From a virus, in the IMG/VR virus record IMGVR_UViG_3300036832_000867, positions 1 to 43,954 of that record: DNA of 43,954 nt, one strand, 5' to 3'. Positions 1 through 6,161 of the stretch are shown piece after piece. A program made the translations under genes and the position numbers. The notes below the pieces were generated by a model, which was not told the DNA's origin, did not search any database, and worked only from the letters and a program-made list of their open reading frames with translations. Numbering within the stretch: position 1 is the first letter of the stretch; each line of letters starts with the position of its first letter.

Positions 1-10
1 ATCTGCACTG

Positions 11-42
11 CATTGGCGGGCACTTTTGCATATCATTGGCGG
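11..42. repeat. 9-bp direct repeat at left end
   Basis: The 9-mer CATTGGCGG occurs at 11-19 and again at 34-42, 23 bp apart (about two helical turns). A small palindrome, GCAG-TTT-CTGC, follows at 45-55. The spacing suits two protein sites on one face of the DNA, but function is inference. Nothing else is recognisable in 1-109. Confidence 0.35.
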
Positions 43-109
43 TTGCAGTTTCTGCGGGCTTCCGATTGGCTCTTGCATGACATCCGCGCGGCATCCGCCA
101 TCCTAGTTG

Positions 110-126
110 TTGGGACCAGTCCCCAA
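110..126. repeat. Imperfect palindrome, left-end copy
   Basis: TTGGGAC-CA-GTCCCCAA forms an inverted repeat with one unpaired C. The same core (GGGGAC/GTCCCC) reappears at 43925-43937 at the other end of the window. Such palindromes are common in GC-rich bacterial genomes, so a role at the genome ends is only a possibility. Confidence 0.4.
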
Positions 127-134
127 ACGTGCGC

Positions 135-164
135 TTGACACGTTCCGGCATCTTGCCCTAATCT
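135..164 (+). promoter_or_regulatory. Early promoter/operator, copy 0
   Basis: A perfect TTGACA (135-140) is followed 18 bp later by a weak -10, TAATCT (159-164). Between them lies CGGCA-TCT-TGCC (146-157), which matches the core of the palindrome at 2890-2910. This should be the promoter of the unit 229-1067. It is the only early copy with a good -35 and has the weakest -10. Confidence 0.5.
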
Positions 165-197
165 GCACCTAATCCTCGCTTCACTCGCGCGGGAATC

Positions 198-218
198 GCG
201 GCGGTTGCCGCTCAGGAG
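198..218 (+). promoter_or_regulatory. Leader mini-hairpin plus SD, copy 0
   Basis: GCGGC-GGTT-GCCGC (198-211) is a perfect 5-bp stem with a tetraloop, ending 2 nt before the Shine-Dalgarno AGGAG (214-218). The 16-mer from 198 to 213 is repeated exactly at 2930-2945. It probably stabilises or regulates the early mRNA 5' end. Confidence 0.55.
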
Positions 219-228
219 AAGAAAGACA

Positions 229-432
229 ATGACAACACGATACACAGTCAACATTCGGCCATGCATGTTTCGCCTTGGCAGTGGCGAACGTGCTAACGAA
301 CCTCAAGGGTATGAAGTTGAGTTTTTCGCTGCTGGAGAATTTTTTACGAGTCGCTGTTACAGCTTTAGCGAAGCCGACGAACGAACAATGATGCGTCGCC
401 TTAACTCATGGCTTGTATGGGGTGCACTCTAA
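229..432 (+). CDS. Hypothetical early protein (67 aa)
   Basis: First gene of the left early unit. The ATG at 229 is chosen over an upstream in-frame ATG at 205 because AGGAG at 214-218 sits 10 nt before it and the upstream ATG lies inside the leader hairpin. The product is a small protein with several aromatic residues (YTVNIRP near the N-terminus) and no recognised motif, signal peptide or membrane segment. Its stop overlaps the next start by one base (TAATG), so it is translationally coupled to the clamp-loader-like ATPase. Function is unknown. Confidence 0.65.
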   Translation: MTTRYTVNIRPCMFRLGSGERANEPQGYEVEFFAAGEFFTSRCYSFSEADERTMMRRLNSWLVWGAL

Positions 433-1067
433 TGCTGCTAGTTGAAAAGTACCGCCCACTCACAGTTGATTCATTCATTGGCATAGATGACGCGCGCGCG
501 GATGCTCGCGCGTTGATCGCAAACCCGTATGAGTCCGCATGGTTGTTTGTCGGCGCATCTGGTACCGGTAAAACAACACTTGCGCAAGCAATCGGCGCGG
601 AACTTAACGCGGAGATTCACCATATTCATTCGCAGTCATGCACGGTTGAGACCGTCAAGGCTCTCCGCGCAAAGCTGGCATACGCTCCGATGTTCGGCTC
701 TCAGTGGCATCTGGTGATTGTGGATGAGGCCGATGAAATGTCACCGCAAGCAGAGAATGCATGGCTCTCCATCTGCGATTCCGCGAACCGCCCGGATAGG
801 ACGATCATTATTTTTACGTCGAATGGTGTTGAGGGATTCAAAAACTCGAAACGGTTTTGCTCTCGCTGTGACGTAGTCGAGTTTTCTACCTACGGCATCG
901 CCAAGCAGACTACCGATTTACTCGCGGAGGTTTGGGGCAATGAAACTGCAACGGTCGCACTGGCACAGCCGCCGAACTTTGCGCGCATCGTCAAAGAAGC
1001 AAATAACAATGTTCGCGAGTCTTTACAGGTGTTGCAGCGTTACATTCGACGCGCGGTAACGGTTTAG
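432..1067 (+). CDS. AAA+ clamp-loader small-subunit-like ATPase
   Basis: A 211-aa AAA+ protein of the RFC-small/T4 gp44/DnaX clade. Visible motifs: VEKYRP at the N-terminus, Walker A GASGTGKT (residues 41-48), Walker B LVIVDEAD (94-101), sensor 1 IFTSN (127-131) and the RFC-type arginine-finger box CSRC (143-146). Family members are usually 300 aa or more and end in a collar domain that assembles the pentamer. Here the protein stops soon after the lid domain, so the collar is missing. No sliding clamp, large clamp-loader subunit or polymerase is recognisable in the window, so it may act with host proteins or have another job. The start at 432 gives the canonical N-terminus and TAATG coupling. 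Confidence 0.8.
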   Translation: MLLVEKYRPLTVDSFIGIDDARADARALIANPYESAWLFVGASGTGKTTLAQAIGAELNAEIHHIHSQSCTVETVKALRAKLAYAPMFGSQWHLVIVDEADEMSPQAENAWLSICDSANRPDRTIIIFTSNGVEGFKNSKRFCSRCDVVEFSTYGIAKQTTDLLAEVWGNETATVALAQPPNFARIVKEANNNVRESLQVLQRYIRRAVTV

Positions 1068-1080
1068 ATACTTCCGTACC

Positions 1081-1116
1081 ATAGCGGCATCTTGCATCTA
1101 TAGGTGCCGCTATGAT
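1081..1116 (+). promoter_or_regulatory. Early promoter/operator, copy 1
   Basis: The 9-bp arms ATAGCGGCA (1081-1089) and TGCCGCTAT (1105-1113) are exact inverted copies with a 15-nt spacer. The right arm runs into a -10 hexamer TATGAT (1111-1116). No good -35 is visible. Arm centres are 24 bp apart, against 12 bp in the copy at 2890. This should drive ardC and the genes behind it. Confidence 0.6.
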
Positions 1117-1135
1117 ATTTTAACTAATCATCATC

Positions 1136-1156
1136 GCGGTGACTACCGCACTGGAG
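1136..1156 (+). promoter_or_regulatory. Leader mini-hairpin plus SD, copy 1
   Basis: GCGGT-GACT-ACCGC (1136-1149) is a perfect 5-bp stem with a tetraloop, followed by GGAG (1153-1156) and the ardC ATG at 1165. Stem and loop lengths match copies 0 and 2 although the sequence differs, which points to conserved structure. Confidence 0.5.
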
Positions 1157-1164
1157 TTCCAATC

Positions 1165-2055
1165 ATGGCATCATCCGTTTACGAAACAATCACGAATCGC
1201 ATCATTGACTCACTCGAAGCTGGGGTAATCCCTTGGCGTAAAGAGTGGAAGACAGCGGGCAAATCGTCCGGCCTTCCCTACAATCTGGTCACTAAAGCCG
1301 CATATCGCGGAGTTAACGTTCTCACTCTGTTGTGCTCGCCTTATGCCTCAACTGGATGGTGTACCTACAAGCAAGCGCAAACCTTGGGGTATCAGGTGCG
1401 CAAAGGTGAAAAGAGTTCCCCTGTTGTATTTTGGAAGTTCCCCAGCAAAGCCGAATTGCTAGCTGACCCAGAAGCAAAGCCGTGGGCGCGATGCTATAGC
1501 GTTTTCAATGTCGAACAATTGGACGGTGTACCGGTTGCGGCTCCTGCGGATGATGCGCTTCCGTTCGATTCAATCGCAGAGTGCGAAACCGTAGTCGGCG
1601 CATTCATGGCGGCGGCGTCGCATCCTACGCTCGCGCATGGCGGAGACCGCGCGTGCTACCGGCAAATCACGGACCATGTACAGATGCCGGTGCGCGAGTC
1701 TTTCAGTTCCCCCGCTGCATACTATGCAACTTTGTTCCACGAATTTGCTCACAGTACCGGCATCAAAGTGCGCTTGAATCGTTCCGAATTTGAGGGAATG
1801 GGCGCGTTCGGTGACGTGCCTTATTCGCGCGAGGAATTGACAGCAGAGTTCGCTTCCGCGTTTCTGTGCGGGGAAACGGGTACGGCTAACGATGAGCGGA
1901 TAGCCAATTCGGTTGCGTACATTCAACACTGGATTAAGGTGCTGAAGAATGACAAGGCACTCGCGATACAGGCAGCGCAAAAGGCGCAAAAGGCGGCGGA
2001 TTACATCCTAGGTCGCACGTTCGCCGCGCGCGAAGATGAGGAGGTTGCACAGTAA
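1165..2055 (+). CDS. ardC: ArdC-family antirestriction protein / zincin
   Basis: A 296-aa protein with the ArdC layout. The N-terminal domain (about 1-125) has the hallmark IPWRKEW and Y(R)GVN patterns of the ssDNA-binding ArdC_N domain. The C-terminal zincin-like metallopeptidase domain carries HEFAH (192-196), and an EELTAE motif (about 223-228) could supply the third zinc ligand. In plasmids and phages ArdC protects incoming DNA from host restriction, which fits early expression here. GGAG at 1153-1156 precedes the ATG by 8 nt. A hairpin with a UUCG loop follows the gene. I see no truncation. Family assignment is confident; antirestriction activity is inferred from the family. Confidence 0.88.
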   Translation: MASSVYETITNRIIDSLEAGVIPWRKEWKTAGKSSGLPYNLVTKAAYRGVNVLTLLCSPYASTGWCTYKQAQTLGYQVRKGEKSSPVVFWKFPSKAELLADPEAKPWARCYSVFNVEQLDGVPVAAPADDALPFDSIAECETVVGAFMAAASHPTLAHGGDRACYRQITDHVQMPVRESFSSPAAYYATLFHEFAHSTGIKVRLNRSEFEGMGAFGDVPYSREELTAEFASAFLCGETGTANDERIANSVAYIQHWIKVLKNDKALAIQAAQKAQKAADYILGRTFAAREDEEVAQ

Positions 2056-2064
2056 TGGCAAACC

Positions 2065-2091
2065 GGGCTGGGGTTCGCCCTGGCCCTTCTT
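2065..2091 (+). terminator. UUCG-loop hairpin after ardC
   Basis: GGGCTGGGG-TTCG-CCCTGGCCC (2065-2086) forms a 9-bp stem with two G-U wobbles and a UUCG tetraloop, then TTCTT. The short U-tract suggests partial termination or transcript stabilisation between ardC and the following small genes. Confidence 0.5.
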
Positions 2092-2149
2092 AATGCGACC
2101 AACGGCGGTCCCAAGTCCGCGCCATAACGCAGAGGGAGAAAGAGAACAA

Positions 2150-2503
2150 ATGACGATCAAGGAACTGCGGTCCAATTTCTACAAAGGGCGATGCAATGCG
2201 CACGCATGGCCGGGTGGCTATCCCGTCTTTGCTGTTATGTCGGACGGTGAGGCGCTTTGCCCTGACTGCGTCACACAAGAGCGCGCGCAACTTTTCAGGT
2301 CAACACATCAGGCGTCGCGCGATGGTTGGGCGGTGGCAGGATTCGATATCAACTGGGAAGATGCTTCCCTCTACTGCTCTCACTGCAACAAGCGTATTGA
2401 GTCCGCGTATGCGGAAGATGAGGCGGCGGGCGGCGACGATTCCGGCGACGATTCCGGCGATGGTATGCGGCTGTACGGTACCGGCATCAAGGCGGTGCGC
2501 TAG
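2150..2503 (+). CDS. Conserved small zinc-ribbon-like protein
   Basis: 117 aa, beginning MTIKELRSNF, with an A/G-rich SD (GAGGGAGAAAGAG region) upstream; the longer open frame from 2036 has no such site. The HAWPGGYPVF stretch, CPDC and CSHC pairs and an ESAYAE segment match a family of small uncharacterised proteins I know from phages and plasmids. The four cysteines probably bind one zinc ion. A short acidic repeat (DDSGDDSGD) near the C-terminus comes from a duplicated 12-bp DNA unit. The stop overlaps the next GTG start (TAGTG). Role unknown. Confidence 0.7.
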   Translation: MTIKELRSNFYKGRCNAHAWPGGYPVFAVMSDGEALCPDCVTQERAQLFRSTHQASRDGWAVAGFDINWEDASLYCSHCNKRIESAYAEDEAAGGDDSGDDSGDGMRLYGTGIKAVR

Positions 2504-2694
2504 TGACCTATACGCAAGCAATCGCCAAGGCTGACAGGCTCGCAAAGGCGCGCGGTCGCGAGTATTTCGTCGTTGATTCCTATGAGGAATACAACGGCTC
2601 GCGCTATCAGGTCGCAGATACCTACGATTTGGACGGGTTTTTCTGCGGCGCTCCGGTGTTGTATTCAACCGTGGAAGGATGGGACAATGACTAA
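2503..2694 (+). CDS. Hypothetical protein (63 aa), GTG start
   Basis: Begins at a GTG that shares its G with the TAG stop of the preceding gene, a typical re-initiation junction. The 63-aa product starts MTYTQAIAKADRLAK, is helical at first and rich in Tyr/Asp afterwards. I see no cysteine pair, membrane segment or catalytic motif. It overlaps the next gene by 8 bp. The family is not recognised; it is accepted for its tight coupling and normal composition. Confidence 0.65.
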   Translation: MTYTQAIAKADRLAKARGREYFVVDSYEEYNGSRYQVADTYDLDGFFCGAPVLYSTVEGWDND

Positions 2695-2893
2695 ATTCTG
2701 GCTGGTGCGAGTTCGTTTGAACAATGGCGGGTACGATCGGCGCGGGCAATACTACGGCGTCGGGCGGCGGGTTTATCTGGCTCAGTGCGATGACGTCAAC
2801 GAAGGGGATGCCTGGGAATTTCGGGCTGACTCGCGCGAAGATGCAAAGGCTGTCGTGTTGCGGCGTTACCCTGCTGCGACGTTTTACCGATAG
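2687..2893 (+). CDS. Hypothetical protein (68 aa)
   Basis: The ATG at 2687 lies inside the end of the previous gene (8-bp overlap). The 68-aa basic product starts MTKFWLVRVRL and ends with RRYPAATFYR. The DAKAVVLRRYP region resembles small phage proteins of unknown function. It is the last gene of the ardC unit: its TAG stop (2891-2893) lies inside the operator palindrome of the next unit, so regulator binding there could also affect read-through transcription. Confidence 0.6.
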   Translation: MTKFWLVRVRLNNGGYDRRGQYYGVGRRVYLAQCDDVNEGDAWEFRADSREDAKAVVLRRYPAATFYR

Positions 2894-2913
2894 CGGCATT
2901 TTGCCGCTATGAT
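2890..2913 (+). promoter_or_regulatory. Early promoter/operator, copy 2 (perfect palindrome)
   Basis: ATAGCGGCA (2890-2898), TTT, then TGCCGCTAT (2902-2910) is a perfect 9-bp inverted repeat with a 3-nt centre. The -10 TATGAT (2908-2913) overlaps the right arm. A repressor or activator bound here would overlap RNA polymerase. No convincing -35 exists. It drives 2956-4574. Confidence 0.65.
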
Positions 2914-2929
2914 ACAATTCAACTCAACT

Positions 2930-2951
2930 GCGGCGGTTGCCGCTCGGGAGG
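2930..2951 (+). promoter_or_regulatory. Leader mini-hairpin plus SD, copy 2
   Basis: GCGGC-GGTT-GCCGC (2930-2943), identical to copy 0 over 16 nt, stands just before GGGAGG (2946-2951) and the ATG at 2956. With a start site near 2920 the hairpin would be almost at the mRNA 5' end. Confidence 0.55.
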
Positions 2952-2955
2952 TTTC

Positions 2956-3246
2956 ATGGTTATCAGTTCCAAGGTCCAAGCAATTGCAACACTGTTGAAC
3001 GCGCGGCGGTTCGCGCGGGCGGGCTGGTCGCGCTTCGAGGATTGGGGCGCGGCGGTCGCAATCGAGCGCATCTTCGGCGATGCAATTTTCTCCATCCTTA
3101 ACACGCTGACTCTCGAGGAGTACAAGCAAGCGGATTTCCTTTATTCGCTGGCGTGCTATCAGTCGGCGGGCGGAACTTATGCGGCGGATTATCTGGAAGC
3201 CGTACACCGTGCGCGCAACTCTAACCCTGCGGCGGATGCCGCTTAG
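2956..3246 (+). CDS. Hypothetical early protein (96 aa)
   Basis: First gene of the third early unit, with a strong SD (GGGAGG) only 4 nt upstream. The 96-aa product is mostly helical: an Ala/Arg-rich start (KVQAIATLLNARRFARAGW) and a hydrophobic core around FSILNTLTLEEY. No recognised domain, signal or membrane span. It is followed by a chain of overlapping small genes, so the whole run (2956-4574) is probably one polycistron. Function unknown. Confidence 0.65.
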   Translation: MVISSKVQAIATLLNARRFARAGWSRFEDWGAAVAIERIFGDAIFSILNTLTLEEYKQADFLYSLACYQSAGGTYAADYLEAVHRARNSNPAADAA

Positions 3247-3259
3247 AAAAGGTGCACCG

Positions 3260-3514
3260 TTGAACACGATCGTCACTCCCAACATTAAAGCCGTCGCTAT
3301 TCTCACCCATGCTGTGCGGATGGTCATGGTTCCTTATGCCTCCAGAACATTAGAGGAGTGCATTGCTCGCAATCAGGCGGCGGATGTTTTGCTCAATGCT
3401 GCGCTCAACATCTTTGACAGTGCGCAAGGGGACGAGTCCGACGTTATCGGATTGCTGCTCCGTCTCTATACCGCGCGGACCATTGATTCAATCCGGGAGG
3501 TTAAGAGTGTCTGA
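3260..3514 (+). CDS. Hypothetical protein (84 aa), TTG start
   Basis: The best start is TTG at 3260, preceded by AAAAGGTG, rather than upstream in-frame codons inside the previous gene. The predicted product is helical with a hydrophobic centre (VAILTHAVRMVMV) and an Ala/Leu-rich second half. Its size and helical character recall the preceding gene, but I see no alignable identity. It overlaps the next GTG start by 8 bp. Family not recognised. Confidence 0.55.
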   Translation: MNTIVTPNIKAVAILTHAVRMVMVPYASRTLEECIARNQAADVLLNAALNIFDSAQGDESDVIGLLLRLYTARTIDSIREVKSV

Positions 3515-3839
3515 CCATATTGCACACAGGCGCGCGATGGAAACACTTGCGCGCTCGCAGGTCTTTTATCCCGCTGTCGTGCCTGATCTGGGCGGCGGCG
3601 GGTTTCTGGTGTTTAGTGCGCTCAAGCTGCTGGGGCGTGGATCGCGAATTGAGGCGGCGATTGAAGACGCGCGGTTGCGTGACAATCTGCCTCGCCTGGG
3701 TCCATTCCCTCGCTTCGAGGGGCGAGGTACTGAAGTGGTCCGGCGTGATGACGTTGTGGCTTACGCGGTGTCGGCAACCATGGCGAAGCGCATCGCCAAC
3801 GCGCTCAACCATTACTTTCCAAACGAAAGGGGAATCTAG
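3507..3839 (+). CDS. Hypothetical protein (110 aa), GTG start
   Basis: GTG at 3507 with GGGAGG about 6 nt upstream, inside the end of the preceding gene. The 110-aa product starts MSDHIAHRRAMETL and has a Gly-rich stretch (DLGGGGFLVFSALKLLGRG) with no P-loop lysine, so I do not call it an ATPase. The basic C-terminal helix contains KRIANALNHY. Its stop shares a base with the next GTG (TAGTG). Unknown function. Confidence 0.6.
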   Translation: MSDHIAHRRAMETLARSQVFYPAVVPDLGGGGFLVFSALKLLGRGSRIEAAIEDARLRDNLPRLGPFPRFEGRGTEVVRRDDVVAYAVSATMAKRIANALNHYFPNERGI

Positions 3840-4018
3840 TGCACACGTTCCGTCTCATGCTGGCGAATAGCTTCGCCTTTCGCTTCATGGTCATCTGCTA
3901 CGGCTTCGGGCTGCTGTTCGGCTGTATTGAACTGATTGAAGTCGTGGGGCTCTGGATCGTCCGGCGCTGGCTCTTTCCTGAAACTCTCAACCGTAAAAAG
4001 AACGAAGGTGCGCGGTGA
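3839..4018 (+). CDS. Small inner-membrane protein (59 aa)
   Basis: A short GTG-initiated gene, easily missed for its size, locked to both neighbours by 1-base (TAGTG) and 4-base (GTGA) overlaps, which argues that it is real. The product has one long hydrophobic stretch (about residues 14-43, including FMVICYGFGLLFG and VVGLWIV) followed by a basic tail (RRWLFPETLNRKK). It should be a single-span membrane protein with a cytoplasmic tail. Early expression suggests takeover or superinfection exclusion rather than lysis, but that is inference. Confidence 0.65.
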   Translation: MHTFRLMLANSFAFRFMVICYGFGLLFGCIELIEVVGLWIVRRWLFPETLNRKKNEGAR

Positions 4019-4284
4019 TCGATTCAACTCTTTACCCTTTCCATGAGGCATATTCGGATGCTTATGTCACTTCTGATCGGCATCTACCGCAAACGATCGA
4101 TGATGCTTATGCGGCTGCGCGGGCTGTGTTGGTCGCTGCTGGCTATCCGGTGAGTAACGGTGATCCGGCTGAAGATGTCATAGGGGCTCTCGTGCGGTAT
4201 ATTGTCCAATCGCTTCGCGGTGGTTACATCTGCACTGAAGAGGCTAAGCAAAGAATTATTGCTCTGAAAGTGGGTGCGCGGTGA
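4015..4284 (+). CDS. Hypothetical protein (89 aa), GTG start
   Basis: Starts at a GTG overlapping the previous stop by four bases (GTGA) and ends in the same kind of overlap with the next gene. The 89-aa product has an aromatic N-terminus (YPFHEAYSDAYV) and an Ala/Val helix (DDAYAAARAVLVAAGY). Nothing is recognised, and there is no membrane span. It belongs to the early polycistron 2956-4574. Confidence 0.6.
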   Translation: MIDSTLYPFHEAYSDAYVTSDRHLPQTIDDAYAAARAVLVAAGYPVSNGDPAEDVIGALVRYIVQSLRGGYICTEEAKQRIIALKVGAR

Positions 4285-4574
4285 CCTATAGCGTCGTGGT
4301 GAGAAATCCTAATTCTTGGTACGTGCGGGATGACGGTCGGCGCGTTTATGACCAGACAGCACACTGCGGGCATCAGCACAAAACGATTGCGGGAGCAACC
4401 GCGTGTCTGCATAAGCTAACGCGGTGGTATTGCATTTGCGGGCAACCTTCCAACTCGCAATTGCGTTGTTCCAACAATCGGGGCGGTCACTACTTTCACA
4501 ACAAAGACCATACCTCCGCTCGGTGGTATCACGCTTCGATAGAGAACAGCGAGGGCGAAGCAATTCCTTCCTGA
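4281..4574 (+). CDS. Cys/His-rich small protein (97 aa)
   Basis: Last gene of the rightward early polycistron, GTG start with GTGA coupling. The product has CGHQH, CICG and LRCSNN segments with surrounding histidines, a plausible zinc-binding set, though the spacing matches no family I can name. The WYHASIENSEG tail is followed by a terminator 18 bp downstream. Probably a small regulatory or nucleic-acid-binding protein, but unproven. Confidence 0.6.
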   Translation: MTYSVVVRNPNSWYVRDDGRRVYDQTAHCGHQHKTIAGATACLHKLTRWYCICGQPSNSQLRCSNNRGGHYFHNKDHTSARWYHASIENSEGEAIPS

Positions 4575-4591
4575 ATCCCCCTAAAAACCAC

Positions 4592-4622
4592 AAGGCCCGC
4601 CGGATCGCCTCCAGCGGGCCTT
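4592..4622. terminator. Bidirectional terminator between convergent early units
   Basis: AAGGCCCGC (4592-4600) pairs perfectly with GCGGGCCTT (4614-4622) around a 13-nt loop. On the minus strand the stem is followed by GTGGTTTTTAG, a usable U-tract; on the plus strand the tail is poorer. It lies exactly between the rightward genes ending at 4574 and the leftward genes ending at 4646. Confidence 0.75.
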
Positions 4623-4645
4623 GCTGCGTCCGGCGCTCTCTGGCC

Positions 4646-4840
4646 CTACTTGGGTCTCGCCGGATGCTTCGCGGGCGGCTGTGGGGCCGTCCTGGGTCTT
4701 ACGATGCCCATCTGCTTGCGGCGGGTGGCGGCTCGATCGTCTTCCTCGCGACAGGGGCAGCGGCGATTGTCCTTACCCCATCCGGTACCGTCGCACTGAT
4801 CGCAAATATAAATCGGCTGCTCTTTGGTGGTGCTGCTCAT
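4646..4840 (-). CDS. Small zinc-finger protein (64 aa, DnaJ-type CxxCxGxG)
   Basis: Start chosen at 4840, where GGAG lies 6 nt upstream; a longer in-frame start at 4939 has no SD. The product begins MSSTTKEQ and contains CDQCDGTGWG followed by RRCPCRE, very like one half of the DnaJ cysteine-rich zinc finger (CxxCxGxG). The rest is basic and Pro-rich. Last gene of the leftward early operon. A stand-alone finger of this type probably binds a protein or nucleic acid; the partner is unknown. Confidence 0.65.
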   Translation of the reverse strand: MSSTTKEQPIYICDQCDGTGWGKDNRRCPCREEDDRAATRRKQMGIVRPRTAPQPPAKHPARPK

Positions 4841-4969
4841 TTGCTTCTCCAGTGCACAGTCATTTGGTGAAAGGCCATCCAGCGCCAACGGGCGTGTGGT
4901 GGAATCTCCTGCGGCGGGCGGACTTCGCAACTTGGACATTGGATCGGAATGCCCAAGTGACGGCCATAT

Positions 4970-5422
4970 TTACGGGTGCGATTTTGAAATAAAAACTGCG
5001 AGTTGTCGGGCAAAACTGACCGGAGGTAGGTCAAATTCACGCGCAATGCTCGCGCATAGTTCGGTGTACCGGCCAAAGGCATAGGCGACGGCGGTTTCAA
5101 AGGCTTCGTGACTAGATGAATGGTGCCCGTTTTGGTGGGCTTTGCTGAGGGCTTTGGTGCCGTTTTGGGTTGCCGGGATGGGCGCAAGTTGACTCCTTTT
5201 GGTGTAGGTGCGTTTGGTGGGTTGGGTGGATGGATCGGCGGGCGCGTCCTGGGTTTTCTCGCGCTCGGCGGCGGCAGCTTCGGCTTTGCGTTTTTGGGCG
5301 TACACCGCTGCCGGTGAAGTTCCGGCTATACCGTGGCTTTTCTTGCGGTGTGCTCCTAAGAGGTGGGGCTTGTCGAATGTCTTTCCGCACTCAGGGCATT
5401 TCGTTTCCGGGTAGTTCTTCAA
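4970..5422 (-). CDS. C2H2 zinc-finger protein (150 aa)
   Basis: TTG start at 5422 with GAGGAGA upstream, overlapping the previous gene. Residues 9-30 form a classical C2H2 finger: CPEC, a 12-residue linker with Phe and Leu in the usual core positions, then H-x4-H (HRKKSH). An Ala/Glu/Lys-rich and Thr/Lys-rich linker follows (about 40-95), and then a helical C-terminal domain (EAFETAVAYAFGRY onward). One C2H2 finger at the N-terminus fits a DNA-binding early regulator. The C-terminal part is not recognised. Confidence 0.7.
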   Translation of the reverse strand: MKNYPETKCPECGKTFDKPHLLGAHRKKSHGIAGTSPAAVYAQKRKAEAAAAEREKTQDAPADPSTQPTKRTYTKRSQLAPIPATQNGTKALSKAHQNGHHSSSHEAFETAVAYAFGRYTELCASIAREFDLPPVSFARQLAVFISKSHP

Positions 5423-5663
5423 TCGGCGTCTCCTCGGGTTTGGGTAGGTTGAAAAGCTCTATCAGTTGATCGTGCAATTTGGGTGTGCTGCGCTCGCTTA
5501 TGCGCAACAGAGAACGAATTAATAAGGCTCTGGCTCCTTGCTCGGTTATCTTTAGCTCGGTGGCGTACTCTCTAACCTCGTGCTCGAAAATTTCATGCGC
5601 AATCTCCGGGGTGTTAATCTTTCCGTCAATGACTTCGCACATAACCTCATGCATTGTTCGCAC
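5391..5663 (-). CDS. Hypothetical helical protein (90 aa)
   Basis: GTG start at 5663 with AAGGA 8 nt upstream; its 3' end overlaps the C2H2 gene by 32 bp. The product is helical and acidic (HEIFEHEVREYATEL), with a Leu/Ile-rich helix ending in LLRISERSTPKLHDQL. No cysteines and no membrane segment. It may bind the adjacent zinc-finger protein, since the genes overlap and are surely cotranslated, but this is inference. Family not recognised. Confidence 0.6.
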   Translation of the reverse strand: MRTMHEVMCEVIDGKINTPEIAHEIFEHEVREYATELKITEQGARALLIRSLLRISERSTPKLHDQLIELFNLPKPEETPIEELPGNEMP

Positions 5664-5668
5664 TGTCT

Positions 5669-6016
5669 TTATCCTTCTGTATCTGGTTCTCCTAGTCCTG
5701 GGAGGGTGGCTGGTGTGGCTGACGACGGCGGGGATTCCTGATCATGTCCGCTGGGTGTTTGTGGGGGCGTTTGCTTTGGGCTTTTTGCAGTCGGAGGCGC
5801 ATCGGCGGGTCGCGCGCGCCGAAAGGACGAAGCCAGCGGACAGGTCGCAAAGTGGCTTTTAGCCTCGCTCTGATCGTCCGACATGGGGTCCATGGGCATA
5901 GCGGCTCCATTGGGTGTGCGCCATAACTCCATCCTGGCTCCACAGGGGCACGTCTTCTCTTCTATGTAGTCGTACCCTGCGGCCTTCATGCTGGCTCGGG
6001 TGTCGGGGAATCCCAT
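5669..6016 (-). CDS. Conserved phage zinc-binding protein (115 aa)
   Basis: Excellent SD (AAGGAGGT) before ATG 6016. The first half contains KTCPCGARMELWRTPNG, then a PMDP loop and SHFATCP. This layout (CxCG, hydrophobic strand, then H-x3-C) matches a small phage protein family I recognise as conserved but uncharacterised. The second half is Pro/Ser/Thr-rich and probably disordered. It follows the SMC-like ATPase after a 145-bp gap holding a strong hairpin, so its level may be set by partial termination. Confidence 0.7.
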   Translation of the reverse strand: MGFPDTRASMKAAGYDYIEEKTCPCGARMELWRTPNGAAMPMDPMSDDQSEAKSHFATCPLASSFRRARPADAPPTAKSPKQTPPQTPSGHDQESPPSSATPATLPGLGEPDTEG

Positions 6017-6042
6017 CAGGTACCTCCTTCAAAATTTGGGTG

Positions 6043-6065
6043 GGGGACGGCGCGCGTCCGTCCCC
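6043..6065 (-). terminator. Hairpin between ATPase gene and downstream genes
   Basis: GGGGACGG and CCGTCCCC pair perfectly (8 bp) around a 7-nt loop. Read on the minus strand, an AAATTTTG stretch follows. It probably attenuates transcription from the ATPase gene into the small zinc-protein genes. The surrounding gap (6017-6161) shows no gene. Confidence 0.5.
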
Positions 6066-6161
6066 TATACCGGCGTAGCTACGGCGCATCGGTTGCCCGC
6101 TGCTCCTCCAAACATTCCGCCACGCCTCGCGGCTCCGGGTTAGTCCATCGCCGCGAATCTT

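Noticed and set aside
1092-1116. TTGCAT at 1092 as -35 for the ardC promoter
   Set aside because: Only 13 bp separate it from TATGAT, too short for a normal sigma-70 promoter.
3507-3839. P-loop ATPase in the Gly-rich stretch GGGGFLVFSALKLLGRG
   Set aside because: The conserved Lys-Ser/Thr after the glycine loop and any Walker B are missing.
6017-6161. Minus-strand ORF from 6089
   Set aside because: It runs through the hairpin and the strong SD of the next gene in another frame, with no properly spaced SD of its own.
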